A stretch of DNA of 64,000 nucleotides, from assembly GCA_900708905.1 (NCBI GenBank), contig CAADRB010000034.1, positions 186,001-250,000 of the forward strand. The letters are read 5' to 3'. The translations under genes were made by a program, and so were the position numbers. The notes beneath the pieces are model-generated. The model made no database searches and was not told the origin of the DNA. It was given only the letters and a program-made list of their open reading frames with translations. Every line of letters starts with the position of its first letter. Position 1 is the stretch's first letter. The stretch comes from Hymenolepis diminuta (Eukaryota > Platyhelminthes > Cestoda > Cyclophyllidea > Hymenolepididae). Shown one piece after another: positions 1 to 13,169 of this stretch.

Positions 1-744
1 TAACTTTGAAAGCCATGTGTCTTCTTTCATATTCGTTTCTTTACTACAACCTGTTTGTGATATATCCGACTGATTTATGGTCAGTTATGCAATTAATGCA
101 ATTACTTTGTTACCTTAAATTTTGCTGCCAACAAAATAAGTGGCTTAATTTTCTATTTAAAATGTTTCCAGCAAAATGAAATATTGCTTATCCCTTTATG
201 GTGTATTTATTCAATTTGTCGATTAATCAAAGTGAAATAAGCTACAAATTGCCAGTCTGTTATGAAGTTTTGTTCAATAAAGCGATAAAAGTTTAATAAT
301 TTTTATCTTTCTTACAAGGATTTATATTCATTTTCCGCCTGAATTTGATAATTTTAACGGCAAAATTTTGTAAAAGGTAAGAATCCATTGAAAAGGTGAC
401 AAATTAAAGTGTTGGAAACTATTTGCATATGTTTAATTGATGGTTTTTATTGGTAAAGATGGCAAAATTTCAAATTTGATTCCCAATAAAGGCTCAATAC
501 ATTCATGAACGTAATTCCAAAGTGAATTGCTCATATCTAAAAATATTTATTAATGCTAGTCTTTTTACACTAATTTCTTGTAAATAATTGTGGAAAGTGG
601 AATTCCTGATAGACAGATTATCACGGATTTATACACAACCACAACGGACTCCGTCACCTGTAATATCTGTGCACTCTAGCTTACACTTGTTTAGTTTCTA
701 ATTATTTAAACCTTTGTCCTAATTATCATTTATGAATCAACGAG
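1..744. other. No gene seen
   Basis: AT-rich sequence with stops in all frames. No repeat family or motif recognised before the family Y copy begins. Confidence 0.6.
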
Positions 745-1018
745 CAAAGGATACGAATTCTGTCAACTGCTCAATCGTTCCTCATTTCGATTGGTTTTCA
801 CAACACGGATTGTCCAGTTTTGACGCCTTACTCTTTCTCTCCAATTCCCCTTTCTACTCCTTTCCCATTCATGCGTTTACAATTGTCTTGTCCTTCTCAC
901 TCAGGAAAGGCTCTTGCATCGTGCTAGCTCCTAGAAAGATCATTTTTTAGGAGGACTTCTGAGCCAAATTTTGTTTGACCCCTTATGTAGCCCAATTAAC
1001 GGGATTAGCAGAACTTTA
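745..1018 (+). repeat. Dispersed repeat family Y, copy 1
   Basis: C/T-rich diverged repeat also seen at 19021-19325 and 51960-52225. Shared order: CCTCATTTCG, CTCTTTCTCTCCAATT, then CTCAGGAAAGGCTCTTGC, CTAGCTCCTAGAAAGATCA and a closing GGGATTAGCAG. The open frame of 72 codons here is read from C/T-rich repeat sequence and is not a gene. Element type unknown. Confidence 0.45.
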
Positions 1019-4000
1019 GACAATTATTAAAAATTTTGTGTTAAGAGGATAGATACTAATTCAAATGAAATTGTGCCATCTTGATATTTTTTTAAATAAC
1101 CAATTCAATGTACCCTTCAACCACATTATTTGATATTCTATGACTTTCGACCTCGCAATTCGGCCTAAATTTTTGTAGAAGATACATAATTTATGGTGTA
1201 ATATCACTGATTCAAGATAAATAACAAATATTTTGTCATTTATTGGGAAAGCTAGAATGCCATTCATCAAGATCAGATAAGATAAGTATTGTAAAACAAA
1301 TATGGAAGTGAAAACAATTATGAGGGTTAATAATGTACTCTTTCCTCTTCCCCAAATAGTTTTGACTTATTCGGATTTGTATTGCTATTAAATAAATAAA
1401 ATCAATTAAATAAGTGAACTTGTTAATCTTAAATAAAAACAAAATTGCTATTAAAATCTAGTGATTTAAATAACTCAATTTCTTTAATTATTACAAATTC
1501 ACCAAAGATCAGGATGGAACAACATTGAGGAATAAGAATTAATTCGACAGCTTGCTCAAAGTTTTTTGCGATAATCAAATACGTTCCATAGAGTTGCAAA
1601 GTGGACTGAATTTCTTCTGAGAGGCGGACTACTCAAAGATTCCAAAATTCAAATACTAAGAGACCCTTGGTTTCCTGATTTTAATAATATGCTCCCATTC
1701 GGCTTTCGTTTTACCTCTCATCAGACTATTTCAGGTGTCTAAATTCTACATCTACCAGACTACTTCTAATAGATTTAGTATTAGCATAGGTAATAAACAG
1801 CTTATCTAATTTTAAACTAGTGTTTCTACACTATTTTAAGGTTGGTAATTCCAAGATATGTGTTTTTCCTATAAACTGCGGACTAATTTCATACAATTTT
1901 ATGATGGATGAGATTACAAAAATGCATCCCTTCCAACCAGGAAGTTGATGAAATTTTATTCGATACCATTAAAGCTAAGCTCTAACGAAATACATTTATT
2001 TCAAAATAAGCTCAAGACCAGACTGGTTTTATACATGCATTCTGGTTTTAAGACCCATTTCGACTGTCTCTCGCTTTGGTAAATGTAACTTTGAAAATTA
2101 TGCATCTTTCTAATCAAAACGACCTTTTGGTCAAATGAGCCAAATAATAGAACCTTTGAATCTCTAATTTATTATAATTCACCAAAATTATATTTTCAAG
2201 AAACAGAATATCATATTTATCTTCTTCGAATATTTTGCTTTGGGAAGAAACATTAACTTTCACTACTGAAGCCTTGATTAGCTTCTCCGAGATAAATATC
2301 TTACTTAAAAAACTGATAATAAAATTTTAAAAATATTTCAACCGCATTCTATTATCTAAGACATCTGAAATTAGGAAAATCATCATGTTATTTAAATTGC
2401 TAATTTAAAAAATACTGGGTCTTTTTCAGCAAACTGTACTTAAAAAGGACCACAATTTACGGCAACTGTTGTATTTTTTAAAGGAACACTACTTCCGTTT
2501 AACAGTATTGTTTTGTGAAGTGTTTACTGTTACCGCTTCCAATATCCTATCTTTTAATCGGAGATGCCTTTAGTAGTAAATGAAAATCGAAGAACATTTC
2601 TTTCTGAAGTTTCTATCGAAGTGTCTTCTTTCATTGTGAACCAACATTATATTGTTAAAGGATTTGAAAATTAAAACTGACAATAGGAGATTATTTATCA
2701 TGAACAAGGCCTTAATGGGAACCTAACAAAAGAAATCTATCAATTATCATTATATGCTAATTGTCTGTTTATTGCTTTTGTGCTTCCTGTCTAATTGTTT
2801 TTAGAGCCTTGCAAATCTCTATTTGGTCAAAGTAAAGCTGCAGAGGAAGGTAGAGCGTCTATCTCAATCACAGAAAGTTAAAGCCTTTTAAGTGTTTCGT
2901 TCCTGTTGGGACAGAACAATATCACTTATAATGGGAAATATATTTCTGAATATATGCATTCATATATTATGAAGACTATTCAAGCAATCGCAAATCTCTT
3001 GGTTACCAGATTAGGGTATTTTGCAACATTTAAATTAACTGAAAAAATTCGTTGAGTGCATGAATAGAATTTTATTGTTCATGGAGTCTTTTAACAAGAG
3101 ATCGTTTAAAGTATCTGAGTCGATTTTCCGCCTAAGTTTCATTAATATTCAACAGACAGAATATTTAATCACATTTTGTCTGAACAGCTAATTTTTGTAG
3201 CTCACTTAAGCAGTATGAATTGATACTGTCTTATGGATATTAAATAAAACATGATTTTACTGTTTATTAGCAATAATCAAGATATTATCGATCTTATATT
3301 TTTGCTGTTTGGTATTACATATAAGTCTTTGAAAAATTCGAAATTATTTATTTAAAGTATCTTTAGAAAAAGGCAATTAGGTCCTATTATTCTGCTCGAA
3401 AACTTTCAGACTCTTTAGCAACTCTAATCCTAAGTGACCTGATGACAATAAAAGATTAAAATTAGATATTTTGAGACCAGCTTTCTCGATTTAGACGTCT
3501 TTACAGTAAGCTTTACCCGCCTGTCTTTTCAGACTTGTATCTAGTACATTCACATTATGCTACATTTCTAATAGTTTTTATATAGTAATCAAGATAAGTC
3601 CATCTTTTGAAATATCACGTCGGTAATATAATTTAGATGGATAGGTTTAACATTCATGTACATTGAAGGAAGAGATCCGAGAGACTACGATTACCCTTTC
3701 TATACTTTGGCATTCAATTCCATCCCTGAATTTCAATGTTTTTCCAGAAGCTTTCATTCAAAGAGGCATTTTTCCTTCATTCTGTTAAGCAGCCTTTCAT
3801 TTGGAAGAATTAAATGAAAGCAAACTGGTAATAAGAAGAGGGAATGCAATACAATCCAACAAGTTATTTTAAGCTAGCAGGATTCAGTAGTGTTTGAGTA
3901 GAAGTTGAAAATAGGACATGTAAATTAATCTCATTCTTTTATGTAGTAAACATTACAGTGAGTATTCTTTTACGAAATTATATATATATAACTTTATAAA

Positions 4001-4285
4001 GAGGCATTTGCCACTATAATTGCTTCTGTCAGCATTGAATCTAGCTAATGTAAGCTAAGCATTGAGTCTCGAATGAGCTATTTTTGTTAGTTTAAACATT
4101 ACGAAATGCAAAATATTTCGCTAGAAGATTGAAAATACACAGTTTATAATAGTGAAAGCATATACCAGAATGCCGATATATAACAGTAAATAAATACAAA
4201 AGTAAGCATCGTTGGATGATTTGTAGGTAAACGATTAAAAATAGGTATATTTGCTCAAAAAAAGAGCTCAGAGATGATTCAGAGA
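1019..4285. other. No gene seen
   Basis: AT-rich and dense in stops on both strands. A short TA run lies at about 3979-3990. Nothing else recognised up to the exon-like island at 4.29 kb. Confidence 0.6.
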
Positions 4286-4294
4286 CTTACTCAC

Positions 4295-4463
4295 AGTGTG
4301 CAGCGGATATTTGCTCTTGAATGTAGGCGACATAATCCGAAGCGGAGAAAGAGCGATTGGAATCGTCAGCATTTCGACCAGAACTCTTCCCGTCTGGAGA
4401 GGAGACATCTTCTGTCTGGGTGGAGAGGAGGGCTGTCGAGCGGGCCAAATCTCGAGATGCCCG
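4295..4463 (-). other. Candidate orphan coding exon, GC-rich, unknown product
   Basis: A GC-rich island in AT-rich DNA. On the - strand one frame is open for more than 80 codons with no ATG, ending at a TAA just inside a strong donor (GTGAGTAAG at 4286-4294). Taking that donor and the AG at 4464-4465 as acceptor gives a 169-nt exon whose 56 codons include STALLSTQTED, SSPDGKSSGRN and SASDYVAYIQEQISAA. The Ser/Asp/Glu-rich composition resembles a disordered region followed by a helix. The acceptor lacks a good pyrimidine tract and the open frame continues upstream of it. A + strand frame over the same bases is also open, so strand is uncertain. No family recognised. Confidence 0.3.
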
Positions 4464-4499
4464 CTGCGTGCATATGCTTGCGCTAACTTCGTGAGGTTT

Positions 4500-7400
4500 G
4501 TAGCACTTATTTTGATGTGTTCGGAAGACTATGAAAAACGATTTCTGTTATCATTCTCAATTGATAAGCAATTGAAATATGGTAAGAAACAGATTGTAAA
4601 TAAAATCCAAATGGTGATCTATACCCATATACTTGACCTGATTGCCCCAATGGTCACATAAACAGAGCCGAATCTAGGGAACAAAGATCAACAGTTGGCG
4701 TTGTGATGCATAAAATAGGACTCTATTTCATTCTTTTGACTCTTTCACTCTCATGTACGCAGTTGTGAAGTATCTGTGAAAATTACCCTTCCTATTTCTT
4801 TCCTCTATCTCTTCGGTCGTCCAATGCACCACCGTTCTATTTCAGCTCTTGCTTGGCATATTAGCCCTTAAGATCAGATTTAAGGGAGTGCCACTAAATC
4901 TAACTCAGTCAAATTAATATTAGTCACTGGACTTAGAAGTAGCTCTACTGTAGGTTTTATTAACCAGAAGGTAGAGAAAGAAGCTGTATAAATATCGAAA
5001 CGTTCAGTTTTTTTCTGGTCTGATAAGGGAAGGTATTGTAGATCCACTGTAACGGGAAGACGCTTATTAAACAATACTAAGTAGTGCTAATGGTTATAAC
5101 CTCCACTGCAGGTGGGCCTGTAGCCATCAGGCCTGTAACCTATGATTTGACAAAGTCGTACCTTGACTATTAAGACATCAGTACACTTGAAAAGATAAAG
5201 TTTCAAGAATAATGATTTTCAATGCCTTTGTATGAAACAAAGCTTTCGAACTGGTTGAATTCAAGAAGCACTGTCAGTGATCTAGACAAGGCGTGTTAAC
5301 TTCGGTTCTCGAGTTCATCTTTAAAATTTTTCAATAGACACCTCTTTTTTTATAGGATTGGAAGTATTCGATAACGCCTCACGTTCATGGATGTTACTGA
5401 ATTTGTTTATGGTAATAATTTAAATTTTTGCAGCTCTTATTTGTGTTTTATTGAGATTTCATCTTCCTGACACACAAAACAGTATTTTCAGAGGGTATCG
5501 ATTGGCCATTAAAGGACTTTCGTCACCATACATTTGTTTATTATGATAAATCACCTTATCGCTAACAATTGTGTTGATAGTTCAAGGAGCTTAGAAATTG
5601 ATCGATCCAAACTAAATAGTTCAAAATAACTTATGTTAGTCTTAATACATGCTTTAATTTCGAAATAACAAAGTTTTAGTTTTAGTCTTCTTGCTTAATA
5701 GGTATCACTCTCGGCAAAAAAGCAGTTAATTGCATGATGCATAAACCGATTTCCGGTTATACGTTGTCAGAAATATAAATCCAGTTCTCTCTTATCTACT
5801 TCATTTATAATTTAGATGTGTCGTAAAAAACACTTGCTGGAACATGCTGTTATTTAACACAGTCGCAGAGGAAGTGAGATCTATCAGTACAAAGATATAA
5901 ATTCACTTTAATGACTGAGAAAAACAGTGCTGAACGGAAAACCACCGAAGCTCATAAAGATGCGGTGAAATTAATAAAAAATCCACATACTCACATTAAT
6001 TTATGCTACTAAATATCCGTCCAAACTATTATAGAACTTAGAATACCAGATGCTTAAAATTCTTCCCCGCTTTGACCATCTCGTCTTAACTACAGCATTC
6101 GCTATACTCTTCGTAGCTGAACTCGGTAGAAGTGGATGAGAATTAATGGTAAACATTCCCGTTAATTATTATTGAGTAAGGCTACAAATCTTTATAATTC
6201 AGTTTTTGGAAATATCACTTAATGTGTGTGGCGGAAGAGCAAGTAAACCACTGAGTCTAATTTAAGGGATAGTGGTAGGTTTGACGGCGAGGTAAATTCG
6301 TGTTTGGAAGATTTAATCAGATCCGTAAAACATGAGAACCTTTGTCAACCCTGGACAACTTATGCCAAATTTTATATCATATTGTACATAATAATAAAAT
6401 TTGTTTCGGTAAATGAGATGATTCTAAAACTCTTCACCAGATTATTTCGTTCATTTAAAATCGATTTTATCTATCTCTGAATCCAACAATAAATAGATTT
6501 AATAGAAAAAAGACCAATGAAAGGTAAAAATTCCAGCTTCAAGGTATACAAAATATATATGCGTTTCTTGAGTGAATTCTACCGACCTGTGCTCTGCTAA
6601 ATTCGTTTAAGTAAGAAAGTCTTGCAGATATATTCTATCACTCGTCCCTGTAACCTCGGTGATGAGAGTAGCATCACCAGTAAATTTTTTAAACCTGGCC
6701 ACCTCAACTTTGAAATCCAAGTTTGAATAGAATTATACTAAACAAATGTAGACGAATACTGATATTTCCTTCAATTTTGATCAAATTGGAAGCAAGATCT
6801 AACCAAATGTTATCAAAATATCTCAGGAAATGAATTTGTAAGGACAAAAGTGTCCTAACCTCAATTGGAGCTACGTATAAACACTGGTTTCAGGTCTTTT
6901 TCATTCTTCTCAGTAAATATTATGGAAAAATCTATGTAGTACATATCTAATTCGTGTCATAGGAACGCTTTTTCTGTTTAAATGGATTAAATAGTAGTAC
7001 GTACATCATCCAAAATTTCAGATTAACTGTACGGATTTTATCACCATTGGATAATGTTATATCTAAAAGCCATTCATTAACTAGTCATTGAGAGCAGGAT
7101 CAGCCTACCTTTTATTGATAATCAATGTAACTGATGCTAAGTATTTTTCCTTTATCCCGTTAAATCATGTGCTCGGCAATGCTGAGCCGCATTATTCAAA
7201 ATCTTACCAGCTTTAGAAGAAAACGTGTCAGCTGTTGACTGTCAAACCTGAATAAGACATATTTTATCTAACTCGTTTTAAATGGGAAAATACGCCCTGG
7301 GTTTACATTTAATCATTCAATAATAGCATGCATTCTACAGTGCAATATTTAGATCTAGACATTGGCTGTCATTATGGAACTAAAATAGAAGTTGGCTAAC

Positions 7401-10400
7401 AATCAAGGATGTTTATCAAAATCACGAAAATGGTGATCGGAATATTTATTTAATTTCTCAAATTTAACCATTATATTTGGACCACCCATGACTCGAATAT
7501 TTTTTCCAAATGAAGTTTAACTCAGAATTTCCTATTTTAGAGATTCCAGTAAGCTAATTTATAGATATAACACTTTGAATTTGAAAAGGGAAAGCGTTTG
7601 TCAATAAATATTAGGAGTTTTCTTGAAATATTTTATTGCTCAGTGACAATACTAGAATATGTCCGCAATTTCTAAGTATTTTGGTGGTATTATTAGGAAT
7701 TAACTATCAGTTGACTAAATTTAAATCTGAATATTTGCTCTGGATTTATATTAATGTTTAGGATCCCGATGAATAAGTTTGTAGAGCTCCCTGTCTTGCT
7801 TATTATATGAATTATGCCCAATTGTAATTTTTTGCGGACTCATTTCCTTCTCAATCCCTAAGTTCCTTTTATTTTCCTTTCTTTGAATTAACAAATTTAC
7901 AGACCTATTAAATGGACTTGATTGCGGCAAAAAGCAATTTGTTATCAGTGTTCTATACTGATTTCAGCGTTATTCAATTAATGTGAAAATTACCTAGTTA
8001 ATGGTTCATTTTCCGATATTGCAATAGTGCTGTTGACACAATCTGAACTATGATGAATTCAATTTACTTTCTTTTTAATGGTTTTACTAAGAAGAATATA
8101 TGAACAATCGCAGAATACCCATAATTTTACTTTTATTATAGGATGTCAACTAATGAGCTTCTTATAAAAATGTCTATTTTGTTGTTGAAATGCCACTTTG
8201 CGTCCTCCCAAATTGTCATTATAGTGTATTTCCAGATATTCCTTTTCCCTATTTTCTCAATTTTCCTGCAAGTGCTCGACGAAAGATGATGGAATTCGGC
8301 AACTTTTTCACTCCTTATCAACTCTTCTTAAATTAAATCCAAGTTGGTTTCTTGGGGTGTAATGTATATTTATTTGAAAGGTTAAGAAAATCATTTTTCT
8401 AATATCTTTTTCACGAAACCCGGAACAGCAAATGATACATAGAATAAATTCAGTGTTCCTGTTATTATTTACACATTAAATTGAAAATGTTCTTTATTTA
8501 AATATACTTACTATTCATATTGTGGGGTTTGCAGAGGTAGTTTGCTGCTCTTTCGTTGGGTCGGGAGTCAAAGACAAACCGCCACATTGAAATTTGGAAC
8601 TCAGAAGCCCCGTGTTCATAGCACCGCTGTAGAACTCGGTGGCCAATGCATGCTTTTACGTTTAGATGCCACTTGGACCTATGTGGGGAAAGAAAAAAAA
8701 TGTTATCCAGTCGATTTTTAAATTTTAAACAAAAAAGTAAAGAACTGTAGCCTACTTCTGTCAATGAATTATTTTCGATTTGAAATTAAGTTTTCTGAAT
8801 TAGTGTCAATTTTTGGCTCAACAAATACATTTCGGTAGAATTTGAAGTAGGAAAAGATCTTATTTGTTTATATGTTTATTATTTCTTTCAAATTTGGCAT
8901 TTTCCAGCAGTTCAGTTATTGATTTGCGTCTAAAATAATCACAACCCCTTGAAATAACTTCTTAATCCAAAATATTGCTAAAATTGGAAATTTAGCATAT
9001 TGACGGATGTAATATTTTATTGTTATCTATCATCCACATATTACCCTGAACCAAGTGGTAAAGATTGAAAATTAAAATATCATAAGGTGAATTCTTTCTC
9101 TTTCACATGATGTGGACAACTTTCTACCTTCAACTCAAACCAAGTAAGACTCATAATGTCCTGACTTCATGACCTACGTATTAGTGACTCCTCCCTTCTT
9201 TCGTGTCTTACTCACCCCGTTTACTGTTATCTTTTTACAGAAGTCTTTTCGCAGTTTAGATTATAAATTATATTTTTTTCCTTACCATGGATAACAAGAA
9301 TATTTTAAGATAAAATGATGCTGTTTAATTTTTTCATACATTAGATAAAGTATTTTGTTATTTTGTTGGCAAAAATTTAATACGCATCGGTCAATTCTTC
9401 ATAATATTATGATGACATGTTCCTATGTAATTTTATTTCGACGGAAACTTCAAAGTCCTAAGAGAGATTGAGTTTTTCTCTAATAGACCAAGATAATGAA
9501 AAATTCAATTAGAATAAAAACTCGCAAAGTCCCAATTATTGTGGTCGGTTATAAAGCCAAGGGTTTGCGATTCTTCAACTCCAAACCTTCGAACATATAG
9601 TTAAATCCAAGTGGAGACTTTTTAATACATCAATAAATATTAGTATTCATATTCATTTCAAAGCGGAGCATTTTGCCAGAATATTTATAATCCGAAAGAT
9701 TCAGTTAGTCCCCAAGATCATTTTCTGTCTTGTATCCTCTTTGCACGCAAAATATCAGATTAGACGTTTTGGTTCTTTGTTTCTAATTAAGACTCTGATA
9801 AAAATTTTAATTTGCTTCTTATCAAATTTAAATTCTTCTTCATCAAATTAAGCGGGATGCCTTTATTTCACCTTGGGGATATTTCATCTTTCAACGCTTC
9901 GTCAACTTAAATTAATTCTGAATCGGAAATTAATCGCTATAATTCATAAATATTTCGATTTTATATCTTCCATTGTAAAAAAATCACCTTCAGTAACGTG
10001 TAATTTATTTGTAGTCAAATTGACTTCCACAGTAATAAGTACTGAAATCAATTTTTTACTATTGGCATAAGTTACTTTCACTTTATTTGTTAGTATTTTC
10101 CTTTGCTTAAGATACAACCCTAATATACTAACTAAATTTGAAACAGATAAAAATAAAGAAGACTTTTGCATGGAGGACGTCAAAAAATCACTTTCAAGAT
10201 TCTTGATTTGGATATTACTATGACGAAATTGATTTCGAAATCATACTTAAGTAGGTTGTGAAAAAAAATGTCGGAAGGATCGTTCAGTTTGTAAAAATAG
10301 GGCTGGTCCCATCTTTCAAAATAATGTCTGCTACAGAATTTTAAAACGTACTTGTTCCCATTGTAGTGAAACGTTTGCTCATTAAGTATTATGAAGGGAT

Positions 10401-12800
10401 TATTTCAATTGAAAGGCGGCAAATTCTATATAGCATAGAGTGCTGCTTTCAAAGTATATATTAATTATAATTTTTCGTGATCATCCATAATTGATGCACT
10501 TTTTTTAATTTTATGACCCATAGTGGTCTAGAAAAATTATATCCTTTTTATTGTAGAGAAGAAACTGAAATCGGATAAGTAAAATTCAATCAGGAATATA
10601 AAGGGGATTGAAAACAGGGGGTTGAAAGGGTTCTCTCGGTTGGTATTTGGATAGAAATGTAGAATATTCACTTAATGGATGAATCACTCCTTCACGTTTC
10701 ACAATTCAAAGTTCATAATACGTCTTCCCATCAAAATCATATCCTCAATCTTTAGTGCTTATTGACCAATTGTTTAATCATGAAATTCAATAATAGCTCA
10801 TTATTTGTTTATATCATAATTTTAAAGTTATCAACAAAGTCTCAGTCCAGTTTCTGCTGTCTTTAACTCCAGACTCCATTTCACCCAGTTTATGTAAACA
10901 ACTTTTGATATATTTAGTTACCATATGCTACCCTAAAAGTTCAAATTGAAAGATTAGGCTTATTTGATTCATTTAAGTACACAGGTATAAATTCATTTAT
11001 TTATCCGGTTGTAACTTACAATAAATAATCATATACAAGGGTTTTTTAAAGTTAGCCTATTCAATTTCTTATAGAATATGTTAGATGTTGGATAGTTAAT
11101 AGTAATTTTCTTTATTTGATTAGTCAAGCAAAGATCTTTTCCTCCCATCTCTTCCAAAGAGGGCTTTATTTATCGAATGTTTTCAATATATCACATCCAA
11201 TTTGATGAATGCAAAATCGGAGTTTCCCTTGAGTGAAATCTTATTGGCTGAATATGAATAGACTGTTGTCTTCTTACCTGTTCTTCCGTTATTTAACAAG
11301 TTAAATGTATAAAGATAGCAAAATTAACTTCTTTTAGTCAATTCTACTTCACCACTCTAGAATTTAGGACTCAAGCACAAAAGTTTAAATCTTGAAACAT
11401 TAGATCATGATATAACAACCCACGTTAATTACTTGGCGAAAAGGAAGATGTGGAAAAACCCTAAAATTTGATGCCTATTTGACCTATCTCATCAAGTATT
11501 ATTTTATAACCCACAGCAAGTTAAAAAAGTGTTTTCATTTGTCATTTAGCTAAAGCAAGTGAAATCACCTAACTGTAAGCTCAATAAATGATGAAGAGAT
11601 AGAAAAATATTAAGGACGAAGCCAGTGTATTGCAGTGGTAATTCGTCTGAGTTTTGGGCTTGGATTTTGCAATATTTACTCATTGGGACGCTCATATTCC
11701 AGAATCAAAATTTCATATTTTGTCACTTGGATGACTGAGAAATTTCACGTTTTAAGTGGTCACTCAGAACTTCTTATGTTCTTTTCTTTCTGAGCAGTGT
11801 TAATTTAATTCGTTTTGAAAAGATATCATGTTTAATTTTTTACATTCAAATGTTTCGCTTTCGCAATTTTGGTCAGCTATTTGTACTCGCCCTTTTATCT
11901 ATAACTCAGTTATACCTATAAACGCCAATGAAATACTGGTTACAGAAACCAGCAAATTTTAATTCTCAGGTTAATACTATACCCGTCTACTTTTCCTTTG
12001 CCCTGTCTTTTGTTAGTATGCTTCTGCTCTAACACTTTATCTATCTCGACGCTGAATTATCGTGCTCAATAAATTTCGCTTTACTTGTGACTCAATCTTC
12101 CGGATAACTTTACGTTAGTTGTCCGCTTGTGGCTGGTAGCCTTAGCTCCTTAGCACTCATCCTTCTGCACAATTTCCAGCTTCTACAGTTTGTTCAATTG
12201 TGGTGATCGATCTTGCCATCTCAAATCATTTTATTCTTCCAAAGGTTGGGAAAGCAGAATTATTTGGTTTGATATTAAGCAATTAACTTGATCCTAATAT
12301 AGTAAAGTCGGATGTCTAACATATTTAAATTTACGAATTTTCTGTTTTATGCATTGAATGCTTTCTAATTATAAATAAATGTTCAATTTAGGATTATCAT
12401 GGGCGATAATAATTAACCAAATTGATACACCAAGTTCTTTAAGCTAATTTCAAATTACAACTTTCATCTCACACCAACTTAAAAATTCTGCGATATAGGA
12501 GAAAGCTTTAACGTAGTCAGCCAGTTTTCATCCAAACTTTCTCCTCGTATCAAACAAAATAGATTTCGTCCATGAAAGATGTGGCAATGCATCTACGAGT
12601 GATTTAAGACTTTTGCTCATGAAAATCATTTCAATACCAAATTAAGGTATTTAAATGAAAAAAGTAAGTGACCGAAATGATCTTCTAAGTTATCCTAAAG
12701 GGGAAAAGATCAAAGAACTTCAGCAAACATTTCATTTTTCTGGAGCGAAATTCCTATTTTTAATTTTATTTTACGCTTTGACAACTATGCCACTGAAAGC
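4500..12800. other. No gene seen; one GC-richer patch at 8.5-8.7 kb
   Basis: Mostly AT-rich non-coding DNA. A GC-richer patch at about 8510-8700 is open for 88 codons on the - strand, including RPNERAANYLCKP. No family was recognised and it is probably an old repeat. A weak SINE-head-like string sits at about 11620-11670. Confidence 0.5.
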
Positions 12801-12908
12801 TTTTCATCTTCACGTATGAATCGTTTCTTACACAAACGTTAACCGATAATAATGATTAAATTTTAAAAGATGAATACCAATACTGACGCAAAAACAACAG
12901 TGAAAACA

Positions 12909-13010
12909 ATTTAAAAATGCAACTTGCTTGCACATGGCTTCAGCATCATCAACCGAACCAAATCCAAATCCGTAGCTTCTAGTTTCATCAGGGATTCGAG
13001 CAATATTGTG
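12909..13010 (-). pseudogene. Fragment resembling the second half of an RRM RNA-binding domain
   Basis: On the - strand, 34 codons follow a CTACTCAG acceptor-like site. They read HNIARIPDETRSYGFGF, then GSVDDAEAMCKQVAFLN. The RSYGFGF core followed by DDAEAM and a final FLN resembles the RNP1 motif, the next helix and the LNG turn of ELAV/Hu-like RRMs. RNP1 would normally have an aliphatic residue where this has G, the Gly after LN is absent, and no GT donor follows. It may be a decayed exon or retrocopy fragment, or a chance resemblance. The open frame extends upstream to 13166 without recognisable RRM sequence. Confidence 0.27.
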
Positions 13011-13169
13011 CTGAGTAGCACAGTAAGCCATGTCAGAACGATGGTATCTGCAGGGTTTATTGATATGGTTTGCGGTTGGGGGAGGACTGACGGAAGACTT
13101 TGAAAGCGCAAGGCATAGTGACTGCATTTGAAGGTGGACGCAGAGGAGGAGCTGCCAAAATTCCATTTA

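Noticed and set aside
4296..4661. 121-codon plus-strand frame as a gene
   Set aside because: Extends well past the GC-rich island into AT-rich sequence with no motif. The minus-strand frame with a proper donor is the better candidate.
7171..7187. Hairpin GCTCGGCA/TGCTGAGC as a terminator or small RNA
   Set aside because: Short stem with a wobble pair and no supporting context; expected by chance in 64 kb.
8510..8700. Apparent relation between the 8.5 kb patch and 63.82-63.96 kb (both - strand, ...PNER... in translation)
   Set aside because: Base-by-base alignment by hand is near background outside a few short words, so no repeat family was defined.
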